Assembly: GCF_030845195.1 (NCBI RefSeq)
Contig: NZ_CP132543.1
Location: 3,489,501 to 3,553,500, forward strand
Source of the DNA: Sanyastnella coralliicola
Lineage (GTDB): Bacteria; Bacteroidota; Bacteroidia; Flavobacteriales_D; Sanyastnellaceae
Direction of reading: 5' to 3'
DNA length: 64,000 nt
Both the position numbers and the translations under genes were made by a program. Numbering within the stretch: position 1 is the first letter of the stretch; each line of letters opens with the position of its first letter. The notes beneath the pieces are model-generated. The model saw only the letters and a list, made by a program, of their open reading frames with translations. It did no database searches and was not told the origin of the DNA. Below are positions 7,829 through 18,313 of this stretch, one piece after another.

Positions 7829-9256
7829 ATGCTGTTTAACTCGCCGGAATACCTGCTCTTCTTGCCTTTGGTCTTTGCCCTATACTGGGCATTGAACAAG
7901 CGAAATTTGCGGTGGCAGAATGTGCTGCTGCTGGCGAGCAGCTACTTCTTCTACGGTTGGTGGGATTGGCGTTTCCTTTCTTTGATCGCTTTCAGTACCG
8001 GAGTTGATTACTTCGCTGGGATCTACACTGAAAGGGCCCAAGGAAGGACGAAGAAATTCTGGCTTGGACTGAGTTTGACGGTCAATTTGGGGATGCTTGG
8101 GCTCTTCAAATATTTCGATTTCTTCGTTGATTCATTACGTGAAGGTCTGGCTAACGCCGGAATAGCTTGGGAAATGCAATCGTTGGAGTGGGTGCTACCG
8201 GTGGGGATCTCCTTTTACACCTTTCAAACGCTTTCATACACCATGGACGTTTACCGTGGGAAGCTCAATCCAACGCAAGATTTCATTGCTTTTGCTGCCT
8301 TTGTGAGCTTCTTCCCGCAGCTTGTTGCTGGTCCGATTGAACGCGCAACACACCTCATCCCTCAGATTAATACCCGCAGGAAGTTCAGCTATACACAGGC
8401 CCGAAACGGACTGCGATTAATCCTCTGGGGCCTTTTCAAGAAGGTGGTTATTGCAGACACCTGTGCTCGCTATGTTGACCAAGCATTTCAGCTGTCTGAG
8501 CATCAGTCGGCGACTACATTGATCCTTGGAGCCGTGCTTTTTGCTGTTCAGATTTACGGTGATTTCTCCGGCTATTCTGATATCGCCATTGGAACAAGTA
8601 AGCTCTTTGGAATAGAGCTAATGTCGAACTTTCGCTTCCCGTATTTCTCGCGCAACATCGGTGAATTTTGGCGACGTTGGCACATCTCCCTGTCAACGTG
8701 GTTCAGAGACTATTTGTACATCCCATTAGGGGGTTCTCGCGTCTCCAAAAGCAAAGCGATTCGCAATGTCTTTATCATCTTTTTAGTCTCCGGATTCTGG
8801 CATGGGGCGAATTGGACTTTCATTGCCTGGGGAGGAATTCATGCAATGTTATTCATCCCTTCCTTCATCAGTGGAAATAATAGAAAGCACCTCAGCAAAA
8901 CCATCGCTGAAGGACGACTATTCCCTTCGTTTCGAGAACTAGGAGCGTTGCTTTACACCTTCATTGTAGTCACCCTGGCGTGGGTTTTCTTCCGCGCAGA
9001 TAGTATTCAAGACGCGCTTGACTACCTCAGCGGTATGATCGTCGGCGAATGGAAAGCGCCGGTGCGTTTTGCCACCTCATCAACACTTTTGGTTCTCTTC
9101 CTTTTCGCAATGGAATGGCTTGGAAGAACCAACGAACGTGCCCCCTTCCGTTTCATCCCAAGACGCTGGATGCGATGGGGCCTCTATTGCTTGCTCGGTT
9201 GGCTCGTGTTGAAAGGCCTGTACAATCCGTCTAACTTTATTTACTTCCAGTTCTGA
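7829..9256 (+). CDS. MBOAT family membrane O-acyltransferase (AlgI/DltB-like)
   Basis: 475 residues with about ten hydrophobic segments. The family signature is visible: SGFWHGANWTFIAWGGIHAM near residues 321-340, holding the two conserved histidines (about 323 and 337), preceded by the FWRRWHISLSTWFRDYLYIPLGG segment. Such proteins move acyl groups from a cytoplasmic donor across the membrane to polysaccharides, teichoic acids or other surface molecules. The stop codon overlaps the next start (TGATG), so the product most likely works with the SGNH-like protein encoded there, as AlgI does with AlgJ/AlgX and DltB with DltD. The modified polymer is unknown and no glycan gene is visible nearby. 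Confidence 0.93.
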   Translation: MLFNSPEYLLFLPLVFALYWALNKRNLRWQNVLLLASSYFFYGWWDWRFLSLIAFSTGVDYFAGIYTERAQGRTKKFWLGLSLTVNLGMLGLFKYFDFFVDSLREGLANAGIAWEMQSLEWVLPVGISFYTFQTLSYTMDVYRGKLNPTQDFIAFAAFVSFFPQLVAGPIERATHLIPQINTRRKFSYTQARNGLRLILWGLFKKVVIADTCARYVDQAFQLSEHQSATTLILGAVLFAVQIYGDFSGYSDIAIGTSKLFGIELMSNFRFPYFSRNIGEFWRRWHISLSTWFRDYLYIPLGGSRVSKSKAIRNVFIIFLVSGFWHGANWTFIAWGGIHAMLFIPSFISGNNRKHLSKTIAEGRLFPSFRELGALLYTFIVVTLAWVFFRADSIQDALDYLSGMIVGEWKAPVRFATSSTLLVLFLFAMEWLGRTNERAPFRFIPRRWMRWGLYCLLGWLVLKGLYNPSNFIYFQF

Positions 9257-10149
9257 TGGGTAAGTTGGTCAAAGAAATAGCGCTCTTTATTGTGTTCTTC
9301 GCCCTCGCGGGCGGAACGCTAATGCTTCCTGGATTCTTCCATGACGGCTACGAAGATGCCTTCTTCGGTTCACCTCGCGCTGGTGGGGCAACGAACCTAA
9401 GAATCCCTGAATTCGACTCCCTACTCATCGCGGAGGAAACCATAGACTACCTGTTCGTTGGATCAAGTACATGCTACCGCGGAATCGATCCTTCAGTCAT
9501 GTTTGAAGACGAGGTCATTGCCTACAACCTATGTTCGTCGTCACAGCAAATCATGAATGCTCGTCCACTTGTAGAATGGGCGCTCGACCATACTCAAGTC
9601 AAGCATTTAGTCATTGACATCCATCCTGAGATTTGGCCATTAAGTGGTGTGGAACCAGCACGAGACCATTTACGAAACAACAACCTTGTTGGTAACGAGA
9701 CCTTCTTCGATATGGCGGCAACCACTGGGGATCCGTACACCATGTACATGTGGTCATATTTCTCTTTGCGTCGTCATTTCGAGCCTCTCGAACCCATGCA
9801 TGCCAAGCGGGATGAATACCTCGGAAAAGGATTTGTCTATTCAAATAACCAACCGGCAGATTCCTTGGTCTGTGAAGAGATGTTTGAAGACATGAACCTT
9901 GGCTGGAAAGACTTGAAAGCCCTGCGATCATTGGTTGAATCGATTGAATCACAAGGTGGTAAAGTGACCCTCTTGGTACCGCCAGTCAAGTGTTTAAGCT
10001 CATTTGAGCTTCCAGAAGACCTAGCGCATTTGAAGGTAATTGATGGACGTGAATGTCAGATTCCTGACTCACTGTACTACGATGAGAACCATATGATCGG
10101 CGCTGGAGCACACTTATACTCCGCATGGTTAGCTAAGCAGCTGAAATAA
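9256..10149 (+). CDS. SGNH-hydrolase-like partner of the MBOAT acyltransferase
   Basis: 297 residues with one N-terminal hydrophobic segment ([17 protein letters not shown]) that should anchor it in the inner membrane or act as signal. Residues 68-72 (VGSSTC) fit the nucleophile-serine block of the SGNH/GDSL fold and [11 protein letters not shown] near the C-terminus fits the block holding catalytic Asp and His. Translation is coupled to the MBOAT gene by a TGATG overlap. By analogy with DltD or AlgJ it would transfer or accept the acyl group on the outer face of the membrane; this rests on context and fold-like motifs, not on a confident family match. Confidence 0.75.
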   Translation: MGKLVKEIALFIVFFALAGGTLMLPGFFHDGYEDAFFGSPRAGGATNLRIPEFDSLLIAEETIDYLFVGSSTCYRGIDPSVMFEDEVIAYNLCSSSQQIMNARPLVEWALDHTQVKHLVIDIHPEIWPLSGVEPARDHLRNNNLVGNETFFDMAATTGDPYTMYMWSYFSLRRHFEPLEPMHAKRDEYLGKGFVYSNNQPADSLVCEEMFEDMNLGWKDLKALRSLVESIESQGGKVTLLVPPVKCLSSFELPEDLAHLKVIDGRECQIPDSLYYDENHMIGAGAHLYSAWLAKQLK

Positions 10150-10246
10150 GCTCCTTATACCTAGCATTCCCAGCATTTGGCGAAGTTCCTCGGTATCAAT
10201 ACGATATTCTCCGTATCTTAAGGCCTCGTTTCGAAAACTAACCAAT

Positions 10247-13200
10247 ATGCGCTTTAAATTGACTGTGGTACTAGCAGCTTTGCTAGTAAGCGTGGGTATG
10301 CTTGCTCAAAATTCCGAAGGAAAGATCAAGGATGAGATCCTGCGGAATGGATCCAAAGAAAGACTTACAGAACAAGATATTCGTTCTTCAGTGCTTCTCA
10401 GAAGCATTGAAAACAAAGTAGGATATACCTACCACTACATGCAGCAGCATGTAGACGGAATCCCTGTACACAATGCGATCATGAACGTTGTGCTGACGCC
10501 AGAAGGTGTGCTGCGTAGTGTGAACGACACGTACGTAGCGGGAATCGATCGTTCGATTGGTGTGAGAGCGCCGGGAATGACCCCAGAAGCGGCTCTCAAT
10601 GCCGCGGCAAATCACCTCAAGGCAGGAACGGCTTCACCTTCAATTGTTGAATCTCCGCAAGGTGCGGAACAGAAGGGTAAGTTCACTGCGGCAGGTGTTT
10701 CCCTCGAAGAAATTCCATTCCAATTGGTTTACACTCCAATCGAAAATGGTCAGGTTATCCTCTCTTGGGAATTTGTGATCCGTACACTTGATCACCAGCA
10801 CTGGTGGCAAATTCGCGTAAACGCGAGCAACGGAGACTTCCTAAGCAAAAATGACTGGATCACAACGTGTGGTTTCGGAGACGAAGTGCACTCACACAAT
10901 GCAGAATGCGCTAAGGTAGAAGGACGTAACCCATTGCTCACGCCTGCTTCACCAGCATTGCCGTTGGCAAACTCTTACCGTGTTTACGAAGAGCCAAAAG
11001 AATCGCCATACGATGGTGACCGCACACTCGTAGCTTCTCCATGGAACGCTAACCTGACTGCTTCTCCTTTCGGATGGCACGATACGGACGGTGCTTCTGG
11101 AGCAGAATTCACGATTACGCGTGGTAACAATGTCTGGGCGCAAGAAGACCGAAACGGTGATAACGGAACTGGTTTCTCTCCTGATGGAGGCGCATCCCTC
11201 GATTTTGATTACGCTCTTGACTTGACCCAGGCTCCTGTGACTTACCAGGAGGCGGCAATCACAAACCTTTTCTACTGGAATAACCTCGCACACGACGTGC
11301 TTTACAACTACGGTTTCGATGAGGCCAGCGGAAACTTTCAGGTAAACAACTACGGCAATCCAGGACTCGGAAACGACGAAGTTTTGGCGGATGCTCAAGA
11401 TGGATCAGGTGTGAACAACGCCAACTTCGGAACACCACCTGATGGACAACAACCGCGTATGCAGATGTTCGAGTGGGACGTTGCTCCTGCCCCAACATTC
11501 ACGGCAAACGGTACAGCTTACAATGCCATCACTGCTGCCTTTGGTGCACAAACAGGTTCTTGGTCAGGCGAACTCGCCTTGGCTGACGATGGCACTGGAG
11601 CACCAACAGAAGCGTGTAGCGCACTCATCAATGGTGGGGACGTATCTGGAAAATTCGCTTTGATAGACCGCGGCTCATGTAACTTCACTCAGAAGGTATT
11701 GAACGCACAAAACGCCGGTGCCATCGGTGTTGTTGTTGTACAAAATACAGGTGATGCTCCATTCTCAATGGGTGGTGCAGACGCGACGATCACCATTCCT
11801 GCCGTGATGGTTTCACTGGCTGATGGAAACGCAATCAAAGCAGCACTTACTTCGGGAACAGTAAACATTGTACTCGACCTTCCAAGCGCAGTGAACCGAG
11901 ACAGTGATCTAGATAACGGAGTAATCGCTCACGAATATGGGCACGGAGTGTCAAACCGCTTGACTGCAGGTGGTGACATCGTAAGCTGTCTTTTCAACAC
12001 AGAGCAAATGGGTGAAGGATGGAGTGATTACCTCGCTCTCATCTTGACGATGAAACCAGGAGATGCAGGAACTGACGCTCGTGCGATTGGTAACTACTCG
12101 CTTGGTGATGGACCAGCAGGACCGGGTATTCGTCCGTTCCCATATTCAACGGATCTAGGTGTCAACCCAATGACCTACAACACGATCAACTCTGTGAGTG
12201 TACCTCACGGTGTCGGTTCAGTATGGTGTACAATGCTATGGGACATGACTTGGCTCTTAATCGACCAGTACGGATGGGATCCAGACCTGTACAATGGAAC
12301 GGGTGGTAACAACATCGCTCTCCAACTTGTGCTTGAAGGAATGAAGCTTCAGCCATGTTCTCCAGGATTTGTGGATGGACGTGACGCGATTCTACTCGCA
12401 GATCAAATGCTTTACGGTGGGGCTAATGAGTGTCTTATCTGGGAAGCATTTGCTCGCCGTGGTCTTGGTGCCGGTGCCGATCAAGGAAGCTCTGGTAGCG
12501 TAGCTGACGGTGTTGAATCATACGACCTTGGAGGTGCATGTGTACTCAACATCTCAAAGACTTCAGCGGAAACAATGGAAGCTGGCTCGAACATGGTTGT
12601 GACAGTGGAGGTAACGAACAACACTGACGCTGATGTAACGAACGTTCAGATCACAGACGTGATTCCAGCAGAAGTAAACTACGTTGGTGGTTCAGCTTCA
12701 TGTACAGCGAACTTCAGTGCAGGTACGTTGACTCTTGACCTTGGAACGATGGTTCCAGGCCAGACGATCGTATGTACTTACGAAGTATCAGCTCCGGCAT
12801 CGCCATTCTCAATCATCAATTTCCAAGATGATCTGGAATCTGGAACCGCCGCTTATACCACTAGCGAAGTGGGCATCTACTCTTGGGCACTTAGCTCGAA
12901 CCGAGTGAACAGTGGCGCGAACGCATGGTTCGCCTCAAACCCTGGAGAAGAGTCAGATCAATACCTTGTCTTACCAAGCGTATCAGGTATCACAGCTCAG
13001 ACATTCTTGAGCTTCTGGCACCTGTACAACACAGAGCTGAACTGGGACGGATGTGTTCTTGAAATCTCTACAGATGGAGGTGTCAACTTCACAGATGCAG
13101 GCGGACTCATCACCCAAAACGGATACAACGGAACCATCAATACCAATCCACAATCAGCGATTAGCGGACAAAGCGCATGGACTGGTGGTAGCGGGAACTT

Positions 13201-14524
13201 CATTCAGACGATTGTTGATTTGAGCAGCTTCGCTGGACAGACCATTGACATTCGCTGGAGATTCGCTTCTGACCAATTCGTTGCGGCTGAAGGGTGGTAT
13301 GTAGATGATATTTTCATCGGAGACGCACTGATCGACTTCACAAATACCGCATGTGTTTCAAGCACTGAGACGTCTACTTACTGTGACTCTCAGTACACGA
13401 TGATCCTAGAAAACGTAGCAGGAGTTGAAGGATGTACCGATCCGACAGCGTGCAACTATGATCCAGCTGCCAACCAAGACGATGGAAGCTGTGAATCACT
13501 GAGCTGCGCAGGTTGTACTGATCCAACGGCATGTAACTACGACCCTACTGCTACCATCGATGACGGTGGATGTCTCACGTTCGACGAATGTGGAAACTGT
13601 GGTGGTACGGATACTTCAGGGTGTACTGATGCTGGTGCATGTAACTACGATCCAGCAGCTGACTGTGATGACGGAAGCTGTGAATTCCTATCATGCGCTG
13701 GATGTACTGACCCAACTGCTTGTAACTACGATGCGACAGCAACTATCGATGACGGTGGATGTCTCGCACTTGATGAGTGTGGAAACTGTGGTGGAACAGA
13801 TACATCAGGGTGTACTGACGCTGGTGCATGTAACTACGATCCAGCAGCTGACTGTGATGATGGAAGCTGTGAATTCCTAACGTGTGCAGGGTGTACAGAC
13901 CCAGCAGCATGTAACTACGATGCTACAGCAACGATCGATGACGGTAGTTGTCTCGCATTTGATGAGTGTGGAAACTGTGGTGGAACAGACACCACGGGTT
14001 GTACAGACCCATTAGCATGTAACTACGATGTTGATGCTGATTGTGATGATGGAAGCTGTGAGTTCGCAACATGCCAAGGTTGTACTGATCCTATAGCATG
14101 TAACTACGATCCAACAGCCACTATCGACGATGCAAGCTGTCTACTCCCAACAACGTGGTACGCTGACAACGATAATGACAACTTCGGTGACCCAGACAAC
14201 AGTTTGGAGGCATGTACACAACCAGCAGGTTACGTAGCTGACAACACTGACTGTAACGATAACAACAACGCCATGTACCCAGGAGCTCCTGGAACAGGCG
14301 AAGACATCGATAATAACTGTGACGGCTCTATAGAAGGCGCAGAAGCTGCCCCATGTCTAGGAGACTTCAATGACGACGGCCTTATCAACGTAGCAGATCT
14401 CTTGATCTTCCTCGCTGACTTCGGCTGTACCGAAAACTGTATCGCAGACATGAATGGTGATAACGCCGTGAACGCAGGAGATATGTTGATCTTCCTTGGG
14501 GTGTTTGATTCTGAATGTCCTTAA
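10247..14524 (+). CDS. Secreted M36 (fungalysin-type) metalloprotease with PA, DUF11-like, Cys-repeat and dockerin-like regions
   Basis: 1425 residues. In order: signal peptide (1-20); fungalysin-type propeptide to about 205 ([16 protein letters not shown]); M36 catalytic domain interrupted by a PA domain around 430-545 ([10 protein letters not shown]); zinc motif HEYGH at 562 with a downstream glutamate in GEGWSDY; DUF11-like domain about 770-850; a MAM/jelly-roll-like domain about 860-1030; eight GCTDxxACNYD units about 1064-1290; a MopE-type metal-binding segment about 1303-1362 ([20 protein letters not shown]); and two dockerin or EF-hand-like units ([30 protein letters not shown]) at the end. 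It should be an exported zinc endopeptidase. No type A or type B T9SS sorting domain is recognisable, which is odd for a protein of this layout. Confidence 0.92.
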   Translation: MRFKLTVVLAALLVSVGMLAQNSEGKIKDEILRNGSKERLTEQDIRSSVLLRSIENKVGYTYHYMQQHVDGIPVHNAIMNVVLTPEGVLRSVNDTYVAGIDRSIGVRAPGMTPEAALNAAANHLKAGTASPSIVESPQGAEQKGKFTAAGVSLEEIPFQLVYTPIENGQVILSWEFVIRTLDHQHWWQIRVNASNGDFLSKNDWITTCGFGDEVHSHNAECAKVEGRNPLLTPASPALPLANSYRVYEEPKESPYDGDRTLVASPWNANLTASPFGWHDTDGASGAEFTITRGNNVWAQEDRNGDNGTGFSPDGGASLDFDYALDLTQAPVTYQEAAITNLFYWNNLAHDVLYNYGFDEASGNFQVNNYGNPGLGNDEVLADAQDGSGVNNANFGTPPDGQQPRMQMFEWDVAPAPTFTANGTAYNAITAAFGAQTGSWSGELALADDGTGAPTEACSALINGGDVSGKFALIDRGSCNFTQKVLNAQNAGAIGVVVVQNTGDAPFSMGGADATITIPAVMVSLADGNAIKAALTSGTVNIVLDLPSAVNRDSDLDNGVIAHEYGHGVSNRLTAGGDIVSCLFNTEQMGEGWSDYLALILTMKPGDAGTDARAIGNYSLGDGPAGPGIRPFPYSTDLGVNPMTYNTINSVSVPHGVGSVWCTMLWDMTWLLIDQYGWDPDLYNGTGGNNIALQLVLEGMKLQPCSPGFVDGRDAILLADQMLYGGANECLIWEAFARRGLGAGADQGSSGSVADGVESYDLGGACVLNISKTSAETMEAGSNMVVTVEVTNNTDADVTNVQITDVIPAEVNYVGGSASCTANFSAGTLTLDLGTMVPGQTIVCTYEVSAPASPFSIINFQDDLESGTAAYTTSEVGIYSWALSSNRVNSGANAWFASNPGEESDQYLVLPSVSGITAQTFLSFWHLYNTELNWDGCVLEISTDGGVNFTDAGGLITQNGYNGTINTNPQSAISGQSAWTGGSGNFIQTIVDLSSFAGQTIDIRWRFASDQFVAAEGWYVDDIFIGDALIDFTNTACVSSTETSTYCDSQYTMILENVAGVEGCTDPTACNYDPAANQDDGSCESLSCAGCTDPTACNYDPTATIDDGGCLTFDECGNCGGTDTSGCTDAGACNYDPAADCDDGSCEFLSCAGCTDPTACNYDATATIDDGGCLALDECGNCGGTDTSGCTDAGACNYDPAADCDDGSCEFLTCAGCTDPAACNYDATATIDDGSCLAFDECGNCGGTDTTGCTDPLACNYDVDADCDDGSCEFATCQGCTDPIACNYDPTATIDDASCLLPTTWYADNDNDNFGDPDNSLEACTQPAGYVADNTDCNDNNNAMYPGAPGTGEDIDNNCDGSIEGAEAAPCLGDFNDDGLINVADLLIFLADFGCTENCIADMNGDNAVNAGDMLIFLGVFDSECP
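13511..14077 (+). repeat. Three 189-bp tandem repeats inside the M36 protease gene
   Basis: The unit beginning GGNTGTACNGAYCC starts at 13511, 13700, 13889 and (partial fourth) 14078, exactly 189 bp apart. Each copy encodes two Cys-rich GCTDxxACNYD modules joined by a [11 protein letters not shown] linker. Long stretches are identical at DNA level, so the array is likely recent or kept similar by recombination. Confidence 0.93.
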
Positions 14525-14525
14525 G

Positions 14526-14684
14526 AAGGCATAAGGCTTAGGGCGTATGGCTTTAGGCTTTTACAAATTGATATTAATGGGCTCCTGGCGGAGCCCATTT
14601 CTTTTACTAAATCATGCCTTCAAGAGTCAGCAACTTAAGCCATAGGCCTTAGGCCATAAGCCTCTTAAGGCTTTAGCCGAAAGA
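14526..14684. repeat. Two inverted 7-base-period arrays flanking a terminator
   Basis: 14526-14566 reads as heptamers such as AGGCATA, AGGCTTA, GGGCGTA, TGGCTTT; 14636-14684 carries the same words in the opposite orientation (TTAAGCC, ATAGGCC, TTAGGCC, ATAAGCC). The two arms lie on either side of the terminator at 14576. No gene is present in 14525-14799. Confidence 0.7.
14576..14606 (+). terminator. Rho-independent terminator after M36 protease gene
   Basis: A perfect 10-bp stem (14576-14585 with 14590-14599) with loop TGGC is followed by TCTTTT. Confidence 0.85.
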
Positions 14685-14748
14685 TTACCGTTCAACAGAA
14701 AATCTGACACTTCAGGCCCCAATTTTGATTCTTTGGCAGATTTGTGTC

Positions 14749-14777
14749 TTTGGTCCGCTCTTTGCGGCCTAGCTTTG
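14749..14777 (+). promoter_or_regulatory. Bacteroidetes-type promoter
   Basis: TTTG at 14749-14752 and TAGCTTTG at 14770-14777, 17 bases apart, match the TTTG and TAnnTTTG elements of Bacteroidetes sigma-ABfr promoters. The start codon at 14800 is 22 bases further on. Confidence 0.7.
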
Positions 14778-14799
14778 TAATTGCGATAATTATTCCATT

Positions 14800-15384
14800 A
14801 TGTCTGCAACTCATGCCTTCAGATGGATTGGCCTTATGGTCATCTTTCTGATCGGCGTTAGTTCGCTTCAAGCTCAAGAGAAAGAATGTCCGTCTGGACT
14901 TATTAAGCCCTCTCTCTCATTTGGCTACTTGAGCGGAGCGACCTTGTCGCCGAACCAATTTGACTTTGCTGCCGGCTTTAGCGGTCGCGGCGGTTTTGAG
15001 ATCCAGGTCTCAGAACGACTCTCAACAGGACTTTCATTCGGGTTCAACCAATTCGGTGAAGAGCGATTCCTTCCATTTGGGATCAACCTTTATTACAAGA
15101 ACCCTGACAAACTGGCTGGAATCTATTTCGAGACCGGATACACCAGTGCAACTTCTCAGCTAGAGGAAATCAACAACCGCTACGAACTCCATGGGGGAAT
15201 CCACATGACGATGACGAGTAAGTGGACGATTCCAATCAGCGAAAAACTGGCTATTCAGCCTGAAGTAGGGTTTACCATTCACGGTTCTGAAACGCAATAC
15301 ACCCCTGAGTCCGCGCCTTCCTACAGCATCGACCAACAACGTGTAGGGGTGCTGTTTAGAACTGGAGTGCTCTTCAATCGATGA
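14800..15384 (+). CDS. Outer-membrane beta-barrel protein (porin-like)
   Basis: 194 residues. A signal peptide (LMVIFLIGVSSLQAQ) is followed by alternating hydrophobic/polar strands with aromatic girdle residues (FGYLSGATLSPNQFDFAAG, GGFEIQVSERLSTGLSFGFNQ, LNLYY-like strands), ending RVGVLFRTGVLFNR, so an eight-stranded barrel of the OmpW/outer-membrane beta-barrel type is likely. It is the first gene after a good promoter and its stop overlaps the start of the CotH-type gene by 4 bases (ATGA), so the two are co-translated. The barrel may help display or retain the secreted CotH protein; that link is inference. Confidence 0.8.
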   Translation: MSATHAFRWIGLMVIFLIGVSSLQAQEKECPSGLIKPSLSFGYLSGATLSPNQFDFAAGFSGRGGFEIQVSERLSTGLSFGFNQFGEERFLPFGINLYYKNPDKLAGIYFETGYTSATSQLEEINNRYELHGGIHMTMTSKWTIPISEKLAIQPEVGFTIHGSETQYTPESAPSYSIDQQRVGVLFRTGVLFNR

Positions 15385-17528
15385 AACGCATCCTCCTCCA
15401 TATCGCCATTTTCTTTGCTCCCGTTTCCGCGCTAGCGCAATTCGTGGTATTGAATGAATATGGAGTAGAAAACGATCGCATCACTTGGGTAGAACTCTAC
15501 AACCCGCTTGAAGAAGAGGCGTCATTGAACGGCTGGAGCATTGCCATTGGCGATAGCTTGATTCATTCATTGGCGAGCGTCACTGTTGAAGCAGAATCAT
15601 ACGCCGTTGTCAACCTTCAGGGCTCCAACTTCGAGCTCCGCAAAGACCTCTACTCTTTTGCGATTGAAAGCGAACAAGAAATTGTGGTGTACAATAATAA
15701 CGGTCAGCCGATGACCGCATTAGACCTGGTGTGTGTGCCGGAAGGATACAGTTTCGGTGCGAATTCAGGTTGGCCGCAGCAGATTCACTTCGCCACAAAA
15801 ACTCCAGGCACCGAGAACACGGATGCAATTGATCTTTCGCGCCAATACCTTTCGTTTGAAGGACCAGAGCACATCTCAAATGAATCAAACTTTGTGATTG
15901 CTGAAGGGGCTTCCATTGACCACTTAATCCGCTATGATATGGCGGGTAATTTGGTCCACAAGGGAAGCGCAATGTGGCCCAATGAAGGAATGACTCTTGA
16001 TGCGTCGAACATCAACAACACAGAGCTTTCGCTGATTCCGGCCAGTGGTATTTACCTACCTCCTGTTGGAGAACAAGATCAAGCACATACGATTACCATC
16101 CAGAGTTATCACAACGGATGTCCGACATCAACGTCGGAACGCAAGACTTTCTTGGTCGAACTCGGCGACGAAAACCCATACGACTTACCTGTTGTGGCCA
16201 TCACAACCGAAGATGACAACCTCTTTGGTGACTCCGGAATTTACGGTTACGGCGAGACGGGAAATAACTTTGCCTTCCGAGGAAGAAAATGGGAACGCGA
16301 AGCTACTATTCAATACTTTAACGAAGACGGAGAAGAATTACTACATCAAAACGTAGGACTGCGTATTCGCGGAAACTCTTCTCGTTTCTCTCCACAAAAG
16401 TCATTCAAAATCTACGCACGCAACAGCTACGGAGAAGGATGGCTTGACAATGTGTTCTTCCCTGAATCTGGGGTAGAAGAATTGAAACGTTTCAACCTAC
16501 GAACGCCGCACAACGACTTCATTCGAAGCTTGACCACCGATCATATTTCTATGAACGCCGTAGGTGACCTCAACATCGATGCTCCTGATTCTAAGCAAGT
16601 GATCGTATTCCTGAACGGTGAATTCTGGGGGCTTTACGCTCTACAAGAGGCCATGGATGATTACTTCCCGGAAAGCCACTATGGCGTGAACGATAACGAT
16701 GTGAGCTTGATTGAGGACGAAGATTATGGAGAGCGCTATGCATCAATATTGCAATACGCCAAAGACAAAGACCTCACCATCCCTGAAAATTACGAGTACC
16801 TCACTTCGCATTTCGACATGCCGTCGCTAATTGATTATTACGCGGCGCAAATCATTGTAGCCAACTGGGATTGGCCTTACAAAAATGTCAAGATGTGGTA
16901 CGAAGAGGATCTTGGGAAAATCCGCTACTACTTCTTTGACTGCGATGCCTGTTTGAACGAAGTCAATCACTCCACGCTCGAGCAATTCTATCCAGAAATC
17001 AACACCAGTTCTTCACGGGTGATCTTCTCTCGACTGTTGCAAGTGCAAGAGTTCAGGCAGCAATTCGGCGCACGCCTCATTTCCATCTTGAACAATCAAA
17101 TGTCTGTGGAGAACCTATTAGAGCTCACGCGTCAAGAAAAGTTGCGTATTGAGCCCATCGTTTCAAGACAGATCAGTCGTTGGCGATACCCACAGAGCTA
17201 CAGTATTTGGGAAGCTTCTACAGAAAGCATTGAGTACTTCTTGATTGAACGTCAACTAGAGATGATTCACATTATCGAGCAAATGATGAACGAAGACCTC
17301 ATGGTGTATCCAAACCCTGCGGCTCCGAACTCAATCCTCAATGTCAAGAGCTACGGCATGCTTTCAGAGCAGTTTGACTACGAGATCACCGATCTTTCAG
17401 GACGAATCGTTCAGCAGGGATCAGGCTACAATGAGCAGCTCGATATTCGAGGATTATCTACCGGATTGTTTGTCTTACGCGTTCAGAAAGACGGCTATCT
17501 GCTGTCTTCGCGATTTGTCGTGCGTTAA
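15381..17528 (+). CDS. Secreted CotH-kinase-fold protein with lamin-tail-like domain and T9SS type A sorting domain
   Basis: 715 residues. A signal peptide ends at ALAQ (about 20). Residues 21-115 resemble a lamin-tail domain (VVLNEYGVENDRITWVELYN, LNGWSI). Residues about 230-600 are a CotH domain: GLRIRGNSS near 331, SFKIYARNSYG, RFNLRTPHND, FWGLYALQEAMDDYF, and the metal-site-like YFFDCDACLN near 515. CotH proteins are atypical extracellular kinases in spore formers. The last 75 residues form a T9SS type A domain (YPNPAAPNSILNV to RFVVR). Expected location is the cell surface. The stop codon overlaps that of the convergent anti-sigma gene by two bases. The phosphorylated target, if any, is unknown. 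Confidence 0.9.
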   Translation: MKRILLHIAIFFAPVSALAQFVVLNEYGVENDRITWVELYNPLEEEASLNGWSIAIGDSLIHSLASVTVEAESYAVVNLQGSNFELRKDLYSFAIESEQEIVVYNNNGQPMTALDLVCVPEGYSFGANSGWPQQIHFATKTPGTENTDAIDLSRQYLSFEGPEHISNESNFVIAEGASIDHLIRYDMAGNLVHKGSAMWPNEGMTLDASNINNTELSLIPASGIYLPPVGEQDQAHTITIQSYHNGCPTSTSERKTFLVELGDENPYDLPVVAITTEDDNLFGDSGIYGYGETGNNFAFRGRKWEREATIQYFNEDGEELLHQNVGLRIRGNSSRFSPQKSFKIYARNSYGEGWLDNVFFPESGVEELKRFNLRTPHNDFIRSLTTDHISMNAVGDLNIDAPDSKQVIVFLNGEFWGLYALQEAMDDYFPESHYGVNDNDVSLIEDEDYGERYASILQYAKDKDLTIPENYEYLTSHFDMPSLIDYYAAQIIVANWDWPYKNVKMWYEEDLGKIRYYFFDCDACLNEVNHSTLEQFYPEINTSSSRVIFSRLLQVQEFRQQFGARLISILNNQMSVENLLELTRQEKLRIEPIVSRQISRWRYPQSYSIWEASTESIEYFLIERQLEMIHIIEQMMNEDLMVYPNPAAPNSILNVKSYGMLSEQFDYEITDLSGRIVQQGSGYNEQLDIRGLSTGLFVLRVQKDGYLLSSRFVVR

Positions 17529-18313
17529 AGCACTACAGAAGCCACCAAGTTTTCTACTGTAGCATGATCGCTACCCCCAGCCTTTTCAATGGTAATGTTC
17601 AAGCTTTCGGCATTCGCCAAAAAGCCCACTTCAACCGGCGCATCGCTTTGAGCTAGAACGCCCACACTCACCATTTCACCCTCAACGTCTGCCCACATCT
17701 GGAAGCATTGTCCGTTGTCTAGCGCAGGTAGGTTCTCAGGCTGCAAGAAAGCTCTTTGATCACTATCGTTCCAATACGCCACTACCTTGAGTTCTGGAGC
17801 TTTTGCAAGTCCACTTAGAATCAACTTCTGCGTATTTGGGTCAGTAATCAAGGCGCGTTCTGCCATCAATTGTTCTTCGCTAGCGCGGAATCGTTGCATA
17901 GCTTCAGCCAGCTCAGTGTTGCGCTTATTGACCTCAGCCAATTGCTGCTCTAATTGTCCGACTTTATACATATTCCAGGCGGCGAAAGAACCAATAATAA
18001 CAATGGCCGCCGCTGCTGCAACACGCGACCAATTCAGGCTTCGCTTCGCAGGCGCAGGCATCTCAGCTGCCTGTCGGCTTTGTACATCGATGTCGGCCAT
18101 CACGTTGTGCAATACGGCCACCGGTGCTGGTCTTTTCGTCTTCTCGGAAACAAATTGAAGGTCTTGTTGAACGATCATCCATGCTTCTTCAATCTGAGGG
18201 ACCGTTGTAATAAGGGTTTCTACCCGTTCCGCGTTAGCGTGTTCACGACCTTGCAACGCATAAGCTTCAAGCTCACCCGAGTCAATAAATGCTATGATCT
18301 CTTCGTGCGTCAT
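17525..18313 (-). CDS. RskA-like membrane anti-sigma factor
   Basis: 262 residues from the ATG at 18313, which overlaps the sigma-factor stop as ATGA; a TTG three codons upstream is less likely. The N-terminal 90 residues are a cytoplasmic sigma-binding region without an obvious zinc HxxxCxxC motif, followed by one membrane segment (about 95-115, VAAAAAIVIIGSFAAW), a coiled coil (about 118-150) and a C-terminal extracytoplasmic RskA domain (VVAYWNDSDQRAFLQPENLPAL, CFQMWADVEGEMVSVGVL). It should hold the co-transcribed ECF sigma factor inactive at the membrane. Two copies of the 13-base motif lie in this gene (17878 and 18227). Confidence 0.9.
   Translation of the reverse strand: MTHEEIIAFIDSGELEAYALQGREHANAERVETLITTVPQIEEAWMIVQQDLQFVSEKTKRPAPVAVLHNVMADIDVQSRQAAEMPAPAKRSLNWSRVAAAAAIVIIGSFAAWNMYKVGQLEQQLAEVNKRNTELAEAMQRFRASEEQLMAERALITDPNTQKLILSGLAKAPELKVVAYWNDSDQRAFLQPENLPALDNGQCFQMWADVEGEMVSVGVLAQSDAPVEVGFLANAESLNITIEKAGGSDHATVENLVASVVL

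Noticed and set aside
13511-14077. CRISPR array
   Set aside because: The repeats are 189 bp long, contiguous and coding, with no spacers and no cas genes in the window.
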